A DNA stretch of 64,000 nucleotides. It comes from UBA9676 sp035532275. GTDB lineage: Bacteria > Actinomycetota > Actinomycetes > Streptosporangiales > Streptosporangiaceae. The translations under genes and the position numbers were made by a program. Shown piece by piece: positions 17,147 through 26,028 of the stretch (its first letter is position 1; every line of letters starts with the position of its first letter). The stretch covers positions 26,371 to 90,370 of the forward strand of contig DATKRG010000164.1 in assembly GCA_035532275.1 (NCBI GenBank). The letters are read 5' to 3'. Below the pieces are notes generated by a model. The model saw only the letters and a program-made list of their open reading frames with translations. It was not told where the DNA came from and did no database searches.

Positions 17147-18541
17147 GTGGCGGACAGCGACCCGTACGACATCGTCATCCTCGGCGGGGGCAGCGGTGGC
17201 TATGCCTGCGCCCTGAGGGCGGCCGAACTCGGCAAGCGGGTCGCGCTCATCGAGAAGGACAAGGTAGGCGGCACCTGCCTGCACCGCGGCTGCATCCCTA
17301 CCAAGGCCCTGCTGCACGCGGCGGAGATCGCCGACCAGGCCAACGAGGCGGAGGCGTTCGGGGTCCGGGCCCGTTTCGATGGCATCGACATGGCCGGGGT
17401 CCAGGCGTACAAGAACAAGGTGGTCGACCGGCTCTGGAAGGGCCTGCAGAGCACCATCGCGAGCCGCAAGGTGGACATCATCTACGGCGACGGCCGGCTG
17501 GTCTCGCCCACCGCGGTCCGGGTCGGCGACACGGTCTACGAGGGCGCGCACGTGGTGCTCGCCACCGGCTCGGAGCCCCGCAGCCTGCCCGGCCTGGCCA
17601 TCGACCACCAGCGGGTCATCACCAGCGACGACGCGCTCGAACTGGACCGGGTCCCGGGTGCGGCGGTCATCCTCGGCGGCGGTGTCATCGGGGTCGAGTT
17701 CGCCAGCGTGTGGCGCTCGTTCGGGGCCGAGGTGACCATCGTCGAGATGCTCCCCCATCTGCTGCCGCCCGAGGACGAGGCCAGCTCGAAGCTGCTGGAG
17801 CGCGCGTTCCGGCGGCGCGGGATCGCCTACCAGCTGGGCGCCAGGTTCGAAGGGGTGAAGGAAACCCCGGACGGGGTGACCGTCACGCTGGAAGGCGGCA
17901 AGACGCTCAACGCCGAGCTGATGCTCGTCGCGGTCGGCCGCGGCCCGGTCTCGGCGGGCCTGGGCTACTCCGAAGCCGGGGTGGCGATGGAACGCGGCTT
18001 CGTGCTGGTGGACGAGTACTGCCGGACCAGTGTCCCGACCATTTCCGCGGTCGGGGATCTCACCCCGGGCCTGCAGCTGGCACACGTCGGCTTCGCCGAG
18101 GGAATCCTGGTCGCGGAGCAGGTCAGCGGGCTGGCGGTGACCCCGATCGACTACGACGGGGTGCCCCGGATCACCTACAGCGACCCCGAGGTCGCCTCGG
18201 TGGGCATCACCTCCGCGACCGCTGCCGAGCGCGGGATCGAGACCACCGAGTTCACCTACAACCTCGGCGGGAACGGCAAGAGCGTCATCTTGCAGACCCA
18301 GGGCGCCGCCAAGGTCATCGCCGCGGCCGGCGGCCCCGGGGGCAGGCCCGGGCCGGTGCTCGGCGTGCACCTGGTCGGCGCCCGGGTCGGCGAGCTCATC
18401 GCCGAGGGCCAGCTCATCTACAACTGGGAGGCGCTGCCATCGGAGGTGGCGCAGCTCATCCACCCGCACCCCACCCAATCGGAGGCGCTCGGCGAGGCAC
18501 ACCTAGCCCTGGCCGGCAAGCCCCTCCACGTGCACTCATGA
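17147..18541 (+). CDS. lpdA: Dihydrolipoyl dehydrogenase (E3)
   Basis: The 464-residue flavoprotein reoxidises dihydrolipoamide in 2-oxoacid dehydrogenase complexes. It shows the FAD-binding GGGSGGYACALRAAELG and the redox disulfide GGTCLHRGC with Cys44 and Cys49. An NAD-binding VILGGGVIGVEFA follows, and the C-terminal His-Glu pair lies in HPHPTQSEAL. GTG at 17147 has AAGGAG 7 nt upstream. The next gene encodes the E2 partner, 75 bp away. Confidence 0.96.
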   Translation: MADSDPYDIVILGGGSGGYACALRAAELGKRVALIEKDKVGGTCLHRGCIPTKALLHAAEIADQANEAEAFGVRARFDGIDMAGVQAYKNKVVDRLWKGLQSTIASRKVDIIYGDGRLVSPTAVRVGDTVYEGAHVVLATGSEPRSLPGLAIDHQRVITSDDALELDRVPGAAVILGGGVIGVEFASVWRSFGAEVTIVEMLPHLLPPEDEASSKLLERAFRRRGIAYQLGARFEGVKETPDGVTVTLEGGKTLNAELMLVAVGRGPVSAGLGYSEAGVAMERGFVLVDEYCRTSVPTISAVGDLTPGLQLAHVGFAEGILVAEQVSGLAVTPIDYDGVPRITYSDPEVASVGITSATAAERGIETTEFTYNLGGNGKSVILQTQGAAKVIAAAGGPGGRPGPVLGVHLVGARVGELIAEGQLIYNWEALPSEVAQLIHPHPTQSEALGEAHLALAGKPLHVHS

Positions 18542-18616
18542 CCAGCAGCGTGCTCACACCGAACCCTCGGCACCGGGTACCCGCGAGTGCCGGATAACGA
18601 AGGAGTACCCAAAGCC

Positions 18617-20326
18617 ATGTCGGTCTCCGTATCCATGCCCCAGCTGGGCGAGAGCGTCACCGAGGGCACCGTCACGCGCTGGCTCAAGAAAGAGGGCGAG
18701 CGGGTGGAGGCAGACGAGCCGCTCCTCGAGGTCTCCACGGACAAGGTTGACACCGAGATTCCCTCGCCGGTGTCGGGAATCCTGCGCGGCATCACGGTCG
18801 CCGAGGACGAGACTGTCGCCGTCGGCGCCGAACTCGCCGTGATCGACGAGACCGACGGCGCCGGGCCTGCCGCCCAGCCCGGACCGGAGTACGCGGCACC
18901 GGGCCAGCCCCCGGCCGCGGAGTACGCGGCGCCGCCTGCGGGACCGGAGTACGCGCAGCCCTCCGCCGGCCCGGAGTTCGCGCGTCCTCCGGCCGGCCCG
19001 GATCACCCGCCGCTTCCCGAGCCCGGATACCACCCGCCCGCGCCCGAACAGGCCGCGCCCGCGGCGGAGTACCCGCCCCCCGCCCAGCCCGGTTACCCAC
19101 CGATGCAGCCGGCCGGCGAGCCGCCCGCGCCGGCGGGCGGATACGGCTCGTCCCTGTTCACCCCGGCGGACCAGGTGCCGCCTGCGGCACCGCCAGCACC
19201 CGAGGCACCGCCTGCCCCTGACACCGGGCCCGCCGCAGCAATGCCAGCCGAGGCAGTGCCCGCCCCCCCAGCACCGGCCGCCCCAGCACCGGCCGCCCCA
19301 GCACCGGCCGCGGGCGCCGGGCCCGTCACGGCGGCGCCGCCGCCAGGCGCCGAGGGCCCGTACGTGACCCCGCTGGTGCGCAAGCTCGCGGCCGAGCACG
19401 GGGTCGATCTGGCCACCGTGACCGGCACCGGCGTCGGCGGGCGGATCCGCAAGCAGGACGTGATCGAAGCCGCACGGCAGCTGCGGGAGTCGGCGGCCGC
19501 CGCCCCGGCAGCCCCCGCCGCCCAGGCCGCCGGCGGGCCGGCCGTGGCGGGGCAGCCAGCCCCTGGCGCCCCGGCCCCGGCCCGGACCATCGTCCCGTCC
19601 ACCCTGCGCGGCACCACCGAGCGCATGTCCCGCGCCCGCCAGCTCATCGCCCGCCGGATGGTCGAATCGCTGCAGACGTCGGCCCAGCTCACCACCGTGG
19701 TCGAGGCGGACGTCACGCCGATCGCCCGGCTGCGGGCACGTGCCAAGGCCGACTTCGAGGCCCGCGAGGGTGTCAAGCTGTCGTTCCTGCCGTTCTTCGC
19801 CCTCGCCGCGGTCGAGGCGCTGAAGGTGCACCCGCGGCTGAACGCGCTCATCGACACCGAGGCGGGCCAGGTGATCTACCACGACGCCGAGCACCTGGGC
19901 GTCGCCGTGGACACCGAGCGCGGCCTGATGGTTCCGGTCATCCGCAACGCCGGCGATCTCAACATCGGCGGGCTCGCCCGCAAGATCGCCGATCTCGCCG
20001 CACGGACCCGGGCCGGCCAGGTCAGCCCCGACGACCTGGCGGGCGGCACCTTCACCCTCACCAACACCGGCAGCCGCGGGGCGCTGTTCGACACCCCGAT
20101 CATCAACCAGCCGCAGGTGGCGATCCTGGGCACCGGCACGGTGGTGAAGCGGGCGGTGGTCATGGAGGACCCGGCGCTCGGCGAGGTGATCGCGGTGCGC
20201 TCCATGGTCTACCTGGCACTCACCTACGACCACCGGCTCGTCGACGGCGCCGACGCCGCCCGGTTCCTCACCACCGTGAAGGACCGGCTGGAGGAAGGTG
20301 CCTTCGAGGCCGAGCTCGGGCTGTAG
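18617..20326 (+). CDS. sucB: Dihydrolipoamide acyltransferase E2 (2-oxoglutarate dehydrogenase type)
   Basis: A 569-residue E2 component. One lipoyl domain (residues 1-78) carries the lipoylation site Lys43 in STDKVDTEIPSP. A very long Pro/Ala/Tyr-rich linker (about 80-250) contains repeats such as PEYA and PAAPAPA. An E3-binding domain (about 253-290; VTPLVRKLAAEHGVDL) and the catalytic CoA acyltransferase domain follow, ending with the active-site motif DHRLVDG near residue 540. Lipoate comes from LipB/LipA encoded nearby, and E3 from the gene upstream. ATG at 18617 is set by AAGGAG upstream. The linker DNA is low-complexity. Confidence 0.92.
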   Translation: MSVSVSMPQLGESVTEGTVTRWLKKEGERVEADEPLLEVSTDKVDTEIPSPVSGILRGITVAEDETVAVGAELAVIDETDGAGPAAQPGPEYAAPGQPPAAEYAAPPAGPEYAQPSAGPEFARPPAGPDHPPLPEPGYHPPAPEQAAPAAEYPPPAQPGYPPMQPAGEPPAPAGGYGSSLFTPADQVPPAAPPAPEAPPAPDTGPAAAMPAEAVPAPPAPAAPAPAAPAPAAGAGPVTAAPPPGAEGPYVTPLVRKLAAEHGVDLATVTGTGVGGRIRKQDVIEAARQLRESAAAAPAAPAAQAAGGPAVAGQPAPGAPAPARTIVPSTLRGTTERMSRARQLIARRMVESLQTSAQLTTVVEADVTPIARLRARAKADFEAREGVKLSFLPFFALAAVEALKVHPRLNALIDTEAGQVIYHDAEHLGVAVDTERGLMVPVIRNAGDLNIGGLARKIADLAARTRAGQVSPDDLAGGTFTLTNTGSRGALFDTPIINQPQVAILGTGTVVKRAVVMEDPALGEVIAVRSMVYLALTYDHRLVDGADAARFLTTVKDRLEEGAFEAELGL

Positions 20327-20331
20327 GCAGC

Positions 20332-21234
20332 ATGCGGATCGCGGTCACCGGGTCGTCGGGGCTGATCGGCAGCGCCCTGGTGGCCGCCCTGCGCACCGGC
20401 GGGCACCAGGTGCTGCGGCTGGTCCGCCAGGCGTCTGCTGCCGATGACGAGATCGCCTGGGACCCCCGGGCGCCCGCTGGCGGGCTGGATCCCGCCGCGC
20501 TGGACGGGCTGGACGCGGTCGTGCACCTGGCCGGCGCTGGCGTGGCCGACCATCGCTGGACCCCGGCCTACCAGCGGGAGATCCGGGACAGCCGGGTCAG
20601 GGGCACGCAGGCGCTGGTGGCCGCGCTGGCCTCGGCGAGCCGGCCGCCTTCCGTTCTGCTGTCGGGGTCTGCGATTGGCTGGTACGGGGATACCGGCGGG
20701 CGCGAGGTGGACGAGTCATCCCCGGCGGGTTCTGGGTTCCTGCCCGACGTCGTCCGGGACTGGGAAGGAGCCGCGCAGGCCGCAGGGCAGGCCGGGATCC
20801 GGGTGGTCACGATGCGCACCGGGATCGTGCTGTCCCCCCTCGGCGGGGTGCTGGCCAGGATGCTGCCGCCGTTCCGGCTCGGGCTGGGCGCCCGGCTCGG
20901 CCCGGGCACGCAGGTGATGAGCTGGATCACGCTGGCGGACTACGGCCGGATCGTCACCTTCCTGCTCACCCATCCGGACATCTCGGGCCCGGTGAACCTG
21001 ACCACCCCGCACCCGGCGACCAATGCCGAGCTCACCGCGGCGGTGGCTGCGGTGCTGCACCGGCCCGCGGTGCTGTTCCTGCCGGCGCCGGTGCTCAAGC
21101 TCGCGCTCGGCGGGGTCAGCAGCGACATCCTGGCCAGCGCCCGGGTGATGCCGCGGCGGCTGCTGACCGCGGGCTATGAGTTCCAGTTCCCCGACCTGCC
21201 GGCCGCGCTCGCGTCCCAGCTCGCCGCAGGCTGA
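20332..21234 (+). CDS. TIGR01777 family NAD-dependent epimerase/oxidoreductase
   Basis: The 300-residue protein belongs to the extended SDR family TIGR01777 (YfcH-like). It has the N-terminal nucleotide motif VTGSSGLIGSAL, LAGAGVADHRW, and LLSGSAIGWYGDTGG. A C-terminal DUF1731-like segment RVMPRRLLTAGYEFQFP ends the chain. The natural substrate is unknown. The start lies 5 bp after sucB, so it is co-transcribed. Confidence 0.9.
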   Translation: MRIAVTGSSGLIGSALVAALRTGGHQVLRLVRQASAADDEIAWDPRAPAGGLDPAALDGLDAVVHLAGAGVADHRWTPAYQREIRDSRVRGTQALVAALASASRPPSVLLSGSAIGWYGDTGGREVDESSPAGSGFLPDVVRDWEGAAQAAGQAGIRVVTMRTGIVLSPLGGVLARMLPPFRLGLGARLGPGTQVMSWITLADYGRIVTFLLTHPDISGPVNLTTPHPATNAELTAAVAAVLHRPAVLFLPAPVLKLALGGVSSDILASARVMPRRLLTAGYEFQFPDLPAALASQLAAG

Positions 21235-21252
21235 GCCCGCTCCGGGCCGGCC

Positions 21253-21906
21253 TCACACGCTCTGGTCCTGGCGGCTGGGCTCGGCCGCACGCCTGCTCTG
21301 CGTCGCCTTGCGCACCCGCTCCGGCAAGATGGCCCGGTAGCCGGCCGACTCGTCCATGAACAGCGGCAGCTTCCAGAACGGCTGCACCTTCCCGGTGCTG
21401 CCTTCCAGCTCCTCCATCCGGCCGACGGTGAGCCGCAGCAGCCGCCGGGCGCCGACCAGCGCCACCAGCGCCACCGGCAGCTCCACCACCAGCGCCAGCA
21501 CCAGGCTGAGCATGAACCCGCGGGTGCCCCAGTCCAAGGTGGTGTCGAACCAGGCGTCACAGCAGAGCAGGGTCGCCAGCACCACCAGGCACAGGATCAG
21601 GATCTGGCGGCGCCGCCAGGCCGCCCACGCGGTCGCGGCGAACACCAGCAGCAGCACGACGTCGAACCCGACCCAGGCGGCGCTCCACCCACCGGCCCGG
21701 TACCGCCAGGGCAGCGTGACCGCCAGCACGCCGATCCAGGCAGCCAGGATGAGGGCACAGACGAGCGTGGCCACGATGAGCAGCCGGCGCCGCCATTTGC
21801 CGCGGGCTGCGCGGGCGAGCACGTGCTCGTCCACCTCCGCGAGATCGCGGGCCAGCCGGGCGCGTTCGGGCCGGCTCAGCTGCCTCAGCTCAGACTTGTC
21901 TAACAC
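21253..21906 (-). CDS. Four-helix membrane protein of unknown function
   Basis: The 217-residue protein begins with a charged helix (ELRQLSRPERARLARDLAEVDEH). Four hydrophobic segments follow between about 41 and 160, and the cytoplasmic tail is basic. GTG at 21906 has GGGAGG 8 nt upstream. It lies convergent with the TIGR01777 gene and divergent from lipB. I do not recognise the family. Confidence 0.75.
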   Translation of the reverse strand: MLDKSELRQLSRPERARLARDLAEVDEHVLARAARGKWRRRLLIVATLVCALILAAWIGVLAVTLPWRYRAGGWSAAWVGFDVVLLLVFAATAWAAWRRRQILILCLVVLATLLCCDAWFDTTLDWGTRGFMLSLVLALVVELPVALVALVGARRLLRLTVGRMEELEGSTGKVQPFWKLPLFMDESAGYRAILPERVRKATQSRRAAEPSRQDQSV

Positions 21907-22059
21907 CAGCCGGACCTCCCTCTCTGGCTACCGGGGGCATTCCCCGCCAGGCCCACGGCATGTCGGACTCATTAGCCATAAAGCGGCCGGGCCGCCTGGC
22001 ATTCCGGGACCGGGGTACGGGCACTGCCCGGTGCCGGGGAACGGGCCGGCGCGCCGGGA

Positions 22060-22065
22060 TAAGCT
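22060..22065 (+). promoter_or_regulatory. Leaderless -10 box TAAGCT
   Basis: TAAGCT with a 6-nt spacer precedes GTG at 22072 of lipB. Confidence 0.5.
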
Positions 22066-22071
22066 GGCGGC

Positions 22072-22812
22072 GTGAACGGCGAGCTGATCTTTGCCCGGGC
22101 GGGTTTCGGCGCCAGCGCGGTCCCCTATCTCGACGGCTGGGAGCTTCAGCAGCGCCTGCACGGACGGCGGGTGAGCGGGGACATCCCCGACACCTGCCTG
22201 CTGCTGGAGCACGAGCCGGTGTACACGGCCGGCCGGCGGACCAGCCAGCTGGACCGCCCGCTCGCCGACCCGGGCATCCCGGTGATCGACGTCGACCGCG
22301 GCGGCAAGATCACCTGGCACGGCCCCGGGCAGCTGGTCGGCTACCCGATCGTGGCGCTGCCGGAGCCGGTTGATGTCGTCGCCCATGTCCGGGCCATCGA
22401 GGAAGCCCTGATCCGGGCCTGCGCGGACGCGGGCGTGGCGACCACCCGGGTGGAGGGCCGCAGCGGCGTGTGGATCACCGGCGGGCGCGGCCCCGGCAGC
22501 ACGCTGGACCGCAAGGTCGCCGCCATCGGGATCCGGGTCTCGCGCGGGGTCACCATGCACGGTTTCGCGCTCAACTGCGATTGCGATCTCAGCTGGTTCG
22601 ACCGCATCGTGCCGTGCGGCATCCGGGACGCCGGAGTGACCAGCCTGTCTGCCGAGACCGGCCGCACCATCACGGTCGCGGACATGCTCGGCAGCGCCGA
22701 GCGGCACCTCGCCGACGTGCTCGGCGCCACCACCTGGCACAGCACCGAAGACCTGGGCACCGTCATGGCCGGACCGGACCTGAGCCGGGCGGAGCTGGCC
22801 ACCGCCGACTGA
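22072..22812 (+). CDS. lipB: Octanoyltransferase
   Basis: A 246-residue LipB. It transfers octanoate from acyl carrier protein to lipoyl domains such as that of SucB. Visible family motifs are LLLEHEPVYTAGRR, GGKITWHGPGQLVGYP, the catalytic Lys148 in DRKVAAIGIRVSRGVTMHG and Cys182 in IVPCGI. lipA lies 3.2 kb downstream rather than directly adjacent. A leaderless promoter sets the GTG start. Confidence 0.95.
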   Translation: MNGELIFARAGFGASAVPYLDGWELQQRLHGRRVSGDIPDTCLLLEHEPVYTAGRRTSQLDRPLADPGIPVIDVDRGGKITWHGPGQLVGYPIVALPEPVDVVAHVRAIEEALIRACADAGVATTRVEGRSGVWITGGRGPGSTLDRKVAAIGIRVSRGVTMHGFALNCDCDLSWFDRIVPCGIRDAGVTSLSAETGRTITVADMLGSAERHLADVLGATTWHSTEDLGTVMAGPDLSRAELATAD

Positions 22813-22858
22813 GCCGGCCGGTCAGGTACTCATTCAGGGTTATGGGACGGGTCCGGCG

Positions 22859-24163
22859 TCAGGACCGCCCGGCCAGATGGGCGGCCAGCTCGCTGGCCGG
22901 CACGGCGCTCTGCTCCCCGCTGGTCATGTCCCGGACGGTGACGGTGCCTGCTTCCTCGTCCGCGCCGCCGTAGATCAGTGCCCACCGGGCGCCCTGGTCG
23001 CTGGCCCACTTGAGCTGCCGGCCCAGCTTGCCCGACGACCCCAGGTAGACACTCGCCCGCAGGCCGGCCGAGCGGGCCGCCGCCGCGAAGGCGAAGCTGC
23101 GGGCCGCGAAGCGCTCGTCCATCACGGTGACCGCCACGTCGAGCCGGCTGTGGCCGCCATCGTCGGCCGGCAGCGCCAGCAGGATGCGCTCGATGCCGAG
23201 CGAGCCCCCGGTCCCCGGCACGTCCGGCCCGCCGAGCTGCTCGATCAGGTGGTCGTAGCGCCCGCCGGAGGCGATCGACCCGGGCACCCCGTCGGCCGTC
23301 ACCTCCCAGATCGGCCCGGTGTAGTAACTCAGGCCCCGCACCATCCGGGGCGTGAACTGCACCCGCTCCGCTGGCATCTGCCCGGCCAGCAGCGACAGCA
23401 TGGTGTCCACCTCGTCCAGCCCGGCCGAGCCTTCCTCGCTGGACTTGAGCGCCTCCCGGATCCGTTCCGCCGCGTCCGGCGCGGTCATGGCGGCCACCAG
23501 CTCGCCGGCCTTGGCCTCGCTCAGCCCGCGCCCGGTGAGTTCGGCGATGACCTGTGACGGTGTGAGCTTGTCCAGCTTGTCGAGGGTGATCAGGACCCCG
23601 GCGCCAAGGCCGGCCGGCACCCCGAAGGCGTCCAGCAGGCCGGCCAGCACCCGGCGGGAGTTGAGCAGGAAGCGGAAGCCGCTCACCCCCAGCCCGTCGA
23701 GCACGTCGTGTACCGCGCAGATGACCTCGGCGTCGGCCAGCGGGGAGGCGGTGCCCAGGGTGTCGACGTCGCACTGCACGAACTCGCGGTAGCGGCCGCG
23801 GCCGGGCCGGTCCGCCCGCCACACCGGGCCGATGGCATAACGCTTGTAGGGCACCGGCAGCTGGCTGCCGTAGGCGGCGGCCACCCGGGCCAGCGGCACC
23901 GTCAGGTCATAGCGCAGCGCCAGGTCGGCCTCGCCGGTCCCCTCGTGCTCGCCCCGGCGCAAGATCTTGAAGATGAGCTTGTCGCTCTCGTCCCCGTACT
24001 TGCCCATCAGCACGTCGAGGCGCTCGAAGGCGGGCGTGGCAAGCGGCTCGAACCCGTAGCGGGAGAACACCGACCGGATGAGCGTGAACGCCCGCTCGCG
24101 GGTCTCGTACTCGCGGGCAAGGAAGTCCCGGGTCCCCGACGGGGGATCGAACTGCGTTGGCAT
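22859..24163 (-). CDS. hisS: Histidyl-tRNA synthetase
   Basis: The 434-residue class II synthetase shows motif 1 around the N-terminal PPSGTRDFLAREYE and motif 2 with YKRYAIGPVWRADRPGRGRYREF. The histidine-binding segment GGRYDHLIEQLGG and motif 3 GTGGSLGIERIL are also present. The HGTP anticodon-binding domain occupies about residues 340-434. It charges tRNA-His. ATG at 24163 is preferred over the earlier in-frame start because GGGGAG precedes it and the family begins here. Whether it is the only hisS of the genome cannot be seen. It lies between lipB and lipA, an unusual position. Confidence 0.93.
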   Translation of the reverse strand: MPTQFDPPSGTRDFLAREYETRERAFTLIRSVFSRYGFEPLATPAFERLDVLMGKYGDESDKLIFKILRRGEHEGTGEADLALRYDLTVPLARVAAAYGSQLPVPYKRYAIGPVWRADRPGRGRYREFVQCDVDTLGTASPLADAEVICAVHDVLDGLGVSGFRFLLNSRRVLAGLLDAFGVPAGLGAGVLITLDKLDKLTPSQVIAELTGRGLSEAKAGELVAAMTAPDAAERIREALKSSEEGSAGLDEVDTMLSLLAGQMPAERVQFTPRMVRGLSYYTGPIWEVTADGVPGSIASGGRYDHLIEQLGGPDVPGTGGSLGIERILLALPADDGGHSRLDVAVTVMDERFAARSFAFAAAARSAGLRASVYLGSSGKLGRQLKWASDQGARWALIYGGADEEAGTVTVRDMTSGEQSAVPASELAAHLAGRS

Positions 24164-24256
24164 GCGCCCATGCTCCCCGACCGGGTGGGTTCCCGTCACA
24201 TCGATAACCGGTTCCGCGGGCCCGCTGGCCGGGCCGGGTCATCGCATCCGGCGTGC

Positions 24257-24277
24257 TAGCGTGGACGAGTGCTCTAA
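24257..24277 (+). promoter_or_regulatory. Leaderless box followed by a two-codon mini-ORF
   Basis: TAGCGT (24257-24262) lies 6 nt before GTG at 24269, but that frame reads GTG-CTC-TAA. The MFS start ATG follows 6 nt after the stop. If transcription starts at the GTG, the MFS mRNA begins with a two-codon leader. Confidence 0.3.
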
Positions 24278-24283
24278 CGACTG

Positions 24284-25612
24284 ATGGCAGCTGACCCCCG
24301 AAGAACCGCCACAGTCCGAGGAGCTTTTCTCTTGTCCCGCCCGCAGTCCAGCGACAATGCGGTCGCTGCCGCCCACGCCCCGCACCGGCCTGCCGCGGGC
24401 ACCGGCGTCCCGCACCGGCACGCGATGCCGCTGGCGTTCGGCCTGCAGGTCGCCATCTCGGCCGGTGACGGCCTGGCCATGGTCGCCCTGGCCAGCCGCG
24501 TCTACCTCGGCTCACACGCCTCCTGGGCGGTGGCGGCGGTGTTCCTGGCGATCACCATCCCGATCACGGCGCTCGCCCCTGTCGCCGGCCTGCTGCTGGA
24601 CCGGTTCCGGCCCAAGCCGGTGCTGGTCGCGGCGGCCGCCGGGCAGGCCCTGGTGGCACTGGCGATCACTCAGGTCGGCGGCATCAGGCCGGTGCTCGCC
24701 CTGGCCACCGGGTTCGGCCTCTGCGCGGCCGTGCTCCAGCCGGGGCTCGGCGCCATCGTGCCGCGGCTGGCCGGACCGATGGGGGTGACCCGGGCGAACG
24801 GCTACCTGCAGGCAGCCACCTGGGGCGGCTTCACCGCCGGCCCGCTGCTGGCGGGCGTCCTGACCGCGGTCGGCGGGACCGGGCTGGCGCTGGCCGGGGT
24901 CGCCGCCGTCTACCTGCTCGGCGCGGTGGGCCTGGTGGCACTCCCGCTGGCACCGGCGCCGGCCACGGGCGGCCCGCCCGGCGGCGAGCAGGGCGGGTTC
25001 GCCGCGCAGCTGAGCGCCGGGATCCGGTTCCTGCGCGCGGACACCGAGGCCGGGCTGCTCGTCGGCGTGGTCGCGGTGATGGTGGCGTGCACCAACATGG
25101 CGATCGTCGCCGAGGTCGCTTTCGCCGAGAGCGTGCTGCGGGCCGGCGTCACCGGTTACGCCGTGCTGGTCGCGGGCTGGACCGCGGGGATGCTGGCCGG
25201 GACCCTGGCCGGCGGCCGCATCCCCGCGCGCAGGCTGGCGTTCACCACCCTGGCCGGGACGCTCGCCACCGGCGTGGGCGTGGCGCTGGCCGGGACGGCG
25301 GCGGTGCTGTGGCAGGCGGTGGCCGCCTACGCCCTGGGCGGGCTGGCCAACGGCATGGAGGTGGTGGCCACCCGCAGCTTCCTCAACCTCCGGGCACCCG
25401 CCCATATCGCCGGGCGGGTCTTCGCGGTCTACTCCGGCGTCCTGTTCGGCGCGGCGTCCATCGGCATGGCCGCCGCCGGCGGCCTGCTGTCCTCGATGAA
25501 CCCCCGGCTGGTGCTGTTCCTGGCCGGCGGGGGCGGCCTGGTGGCCGGCGCCGTGGGCTGGCTCGTCTACGCGCGCCGCCACCGCCGCACCGCCGCGGCT
25601 CCGCCGGGCTGA
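24284..25612 (+). CDS. Major facilitator superfamily transporter
   Basis: The 442-residue protein has about 12 hydrophobic helices after a 45-residue hydrophilic N-terminus. It shows MFS-type loops (LLLDRFRPKPVLVAAA after helix 2, and ARRLAFTTLAG in the second half). A drug or metabolite exporter is the usual role; the substrate is unknown. ATG at 24284 is taken, but no ribosome site is obvious, and a start at MPLAFGLQV would also give a complete transporter. Confidence 0.85.
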   Translation: MAADPRRTATVRGAFLLSRPQSSDNAVAAAHAPHRPAAGTGVPHRHAMPLAFGLQVAISAGDGLAMVALASRVYLGSHASWAVAAVFLAITIPITALAPVAGLLLDRFRPKPVLVAAAAGQALVALAITQVGGIRPVLALATGFGLCAAVLQPGLGAIVPRLAGPMGVTRANGYLQAATWGGFTAGPLLAGVLTAVGGTGLALAGVAAVYLLGAVGLVALPLAPAPATGGPPGGEQGGFAAQLSAGIRFLRADTEAGLLVGVVAVMVACTNMAIVAEVAFAESVLRAGVTGYAVLVAGWTAGMLAGTLAGGRIPARRLAFTTLAGTLATGVGVALAGTAAVLWQAVAAYALGGLANGMEVVATRSFLNLRAPAHIAGRVFAVYSGVLFGAASIGMAAAGGLLSSMNPRLVLFLAGGGGLVAGAVGWLVYARRHRRTAAAPPG

Positions 25613-25628
25613 CCCAGGTCCTGCCCGG

Positions 25629-25952
25629 CTAGCCGCCGGCCTGGCGGATCTTCACCGCCGTGCCGTACGCGCAGATCTCCTGGCCGGCCTGGAACTCGCT
25701 GGCGTCGAAGCGCATCGCGAGGACCGCGTCCGCGCCTTTGGCCTGGGCCGCCTCGGTCAGCCGCTCCTGCGCATGGATCCGGCTCTCGGCCAGCATCTTG
25801 GTCATCCCGCGGAGCTCGCCGCCGACCATCGACTTGAAGCCCGCCCCGATCTGCGAGCCGACGTTGCGGGACCGCACGGTGACACCGAACACCTCCCCCA
25901 GCACCTCGGTGATCTCATAGCCCGGCAGGTCGTTCATGGTGCTGAGAATCAT
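25629..25952 (-). CDS. YbjQ family (UPF0145) protein
   Basis: A 107-residue YbjQ-type protein with the family pattern TMNDLPGYEITEVLGEVFGVTVRSRN. A helix AESRIHAQERLTEAAQAKGADAVLAMRF follows. The fold forms pentamers in known members; function unknown. The ATG has AAAGGATGAGG upstream. It is divergent from lipA across 76 bp. Confidence 0.88.
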   Translation of the reverse strand: MILSTMNDLPGYEITEVLGEVFGVTVRSRNVGSQIGAGFKSMVGGELRGMTKMLAESRIHAQERLTEAAQAKGADAVLAMRFDASEFQAGQEICAYGTAVKIRQAGG

Positions 25953-26016
25953 GACCTCATCCTTTCACCCGGGCCTCCGCCCCGGCCGCGCCGCCACCTC
26001 CCCACGGGCCGGGACG

Positions 26017-26022
26017 TACCCT
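26017..26022 (+). promoter_or_regulatory. Leaderless -10 box TACCCT
   Basis: TACCCT with a 6-nt spacer precedes GTG at 26029 and fixes the lipA start. Confidence 0.55.
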
Positions 26023-26028
26023 AGAGCC

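Noticed and set aside
15330..18502. Long minus-strand frames opposite pepA, lpdA and sucB
   Set aside because: No family motifs and His/Gln/Arg-rich composition. The opposite strand carries unmistakable genes.
19255..19320. CRISPR-like short repeats
   Set aside because: The tandem units code for Pro/Ala repeats inside the SucB linker, with no spacers.
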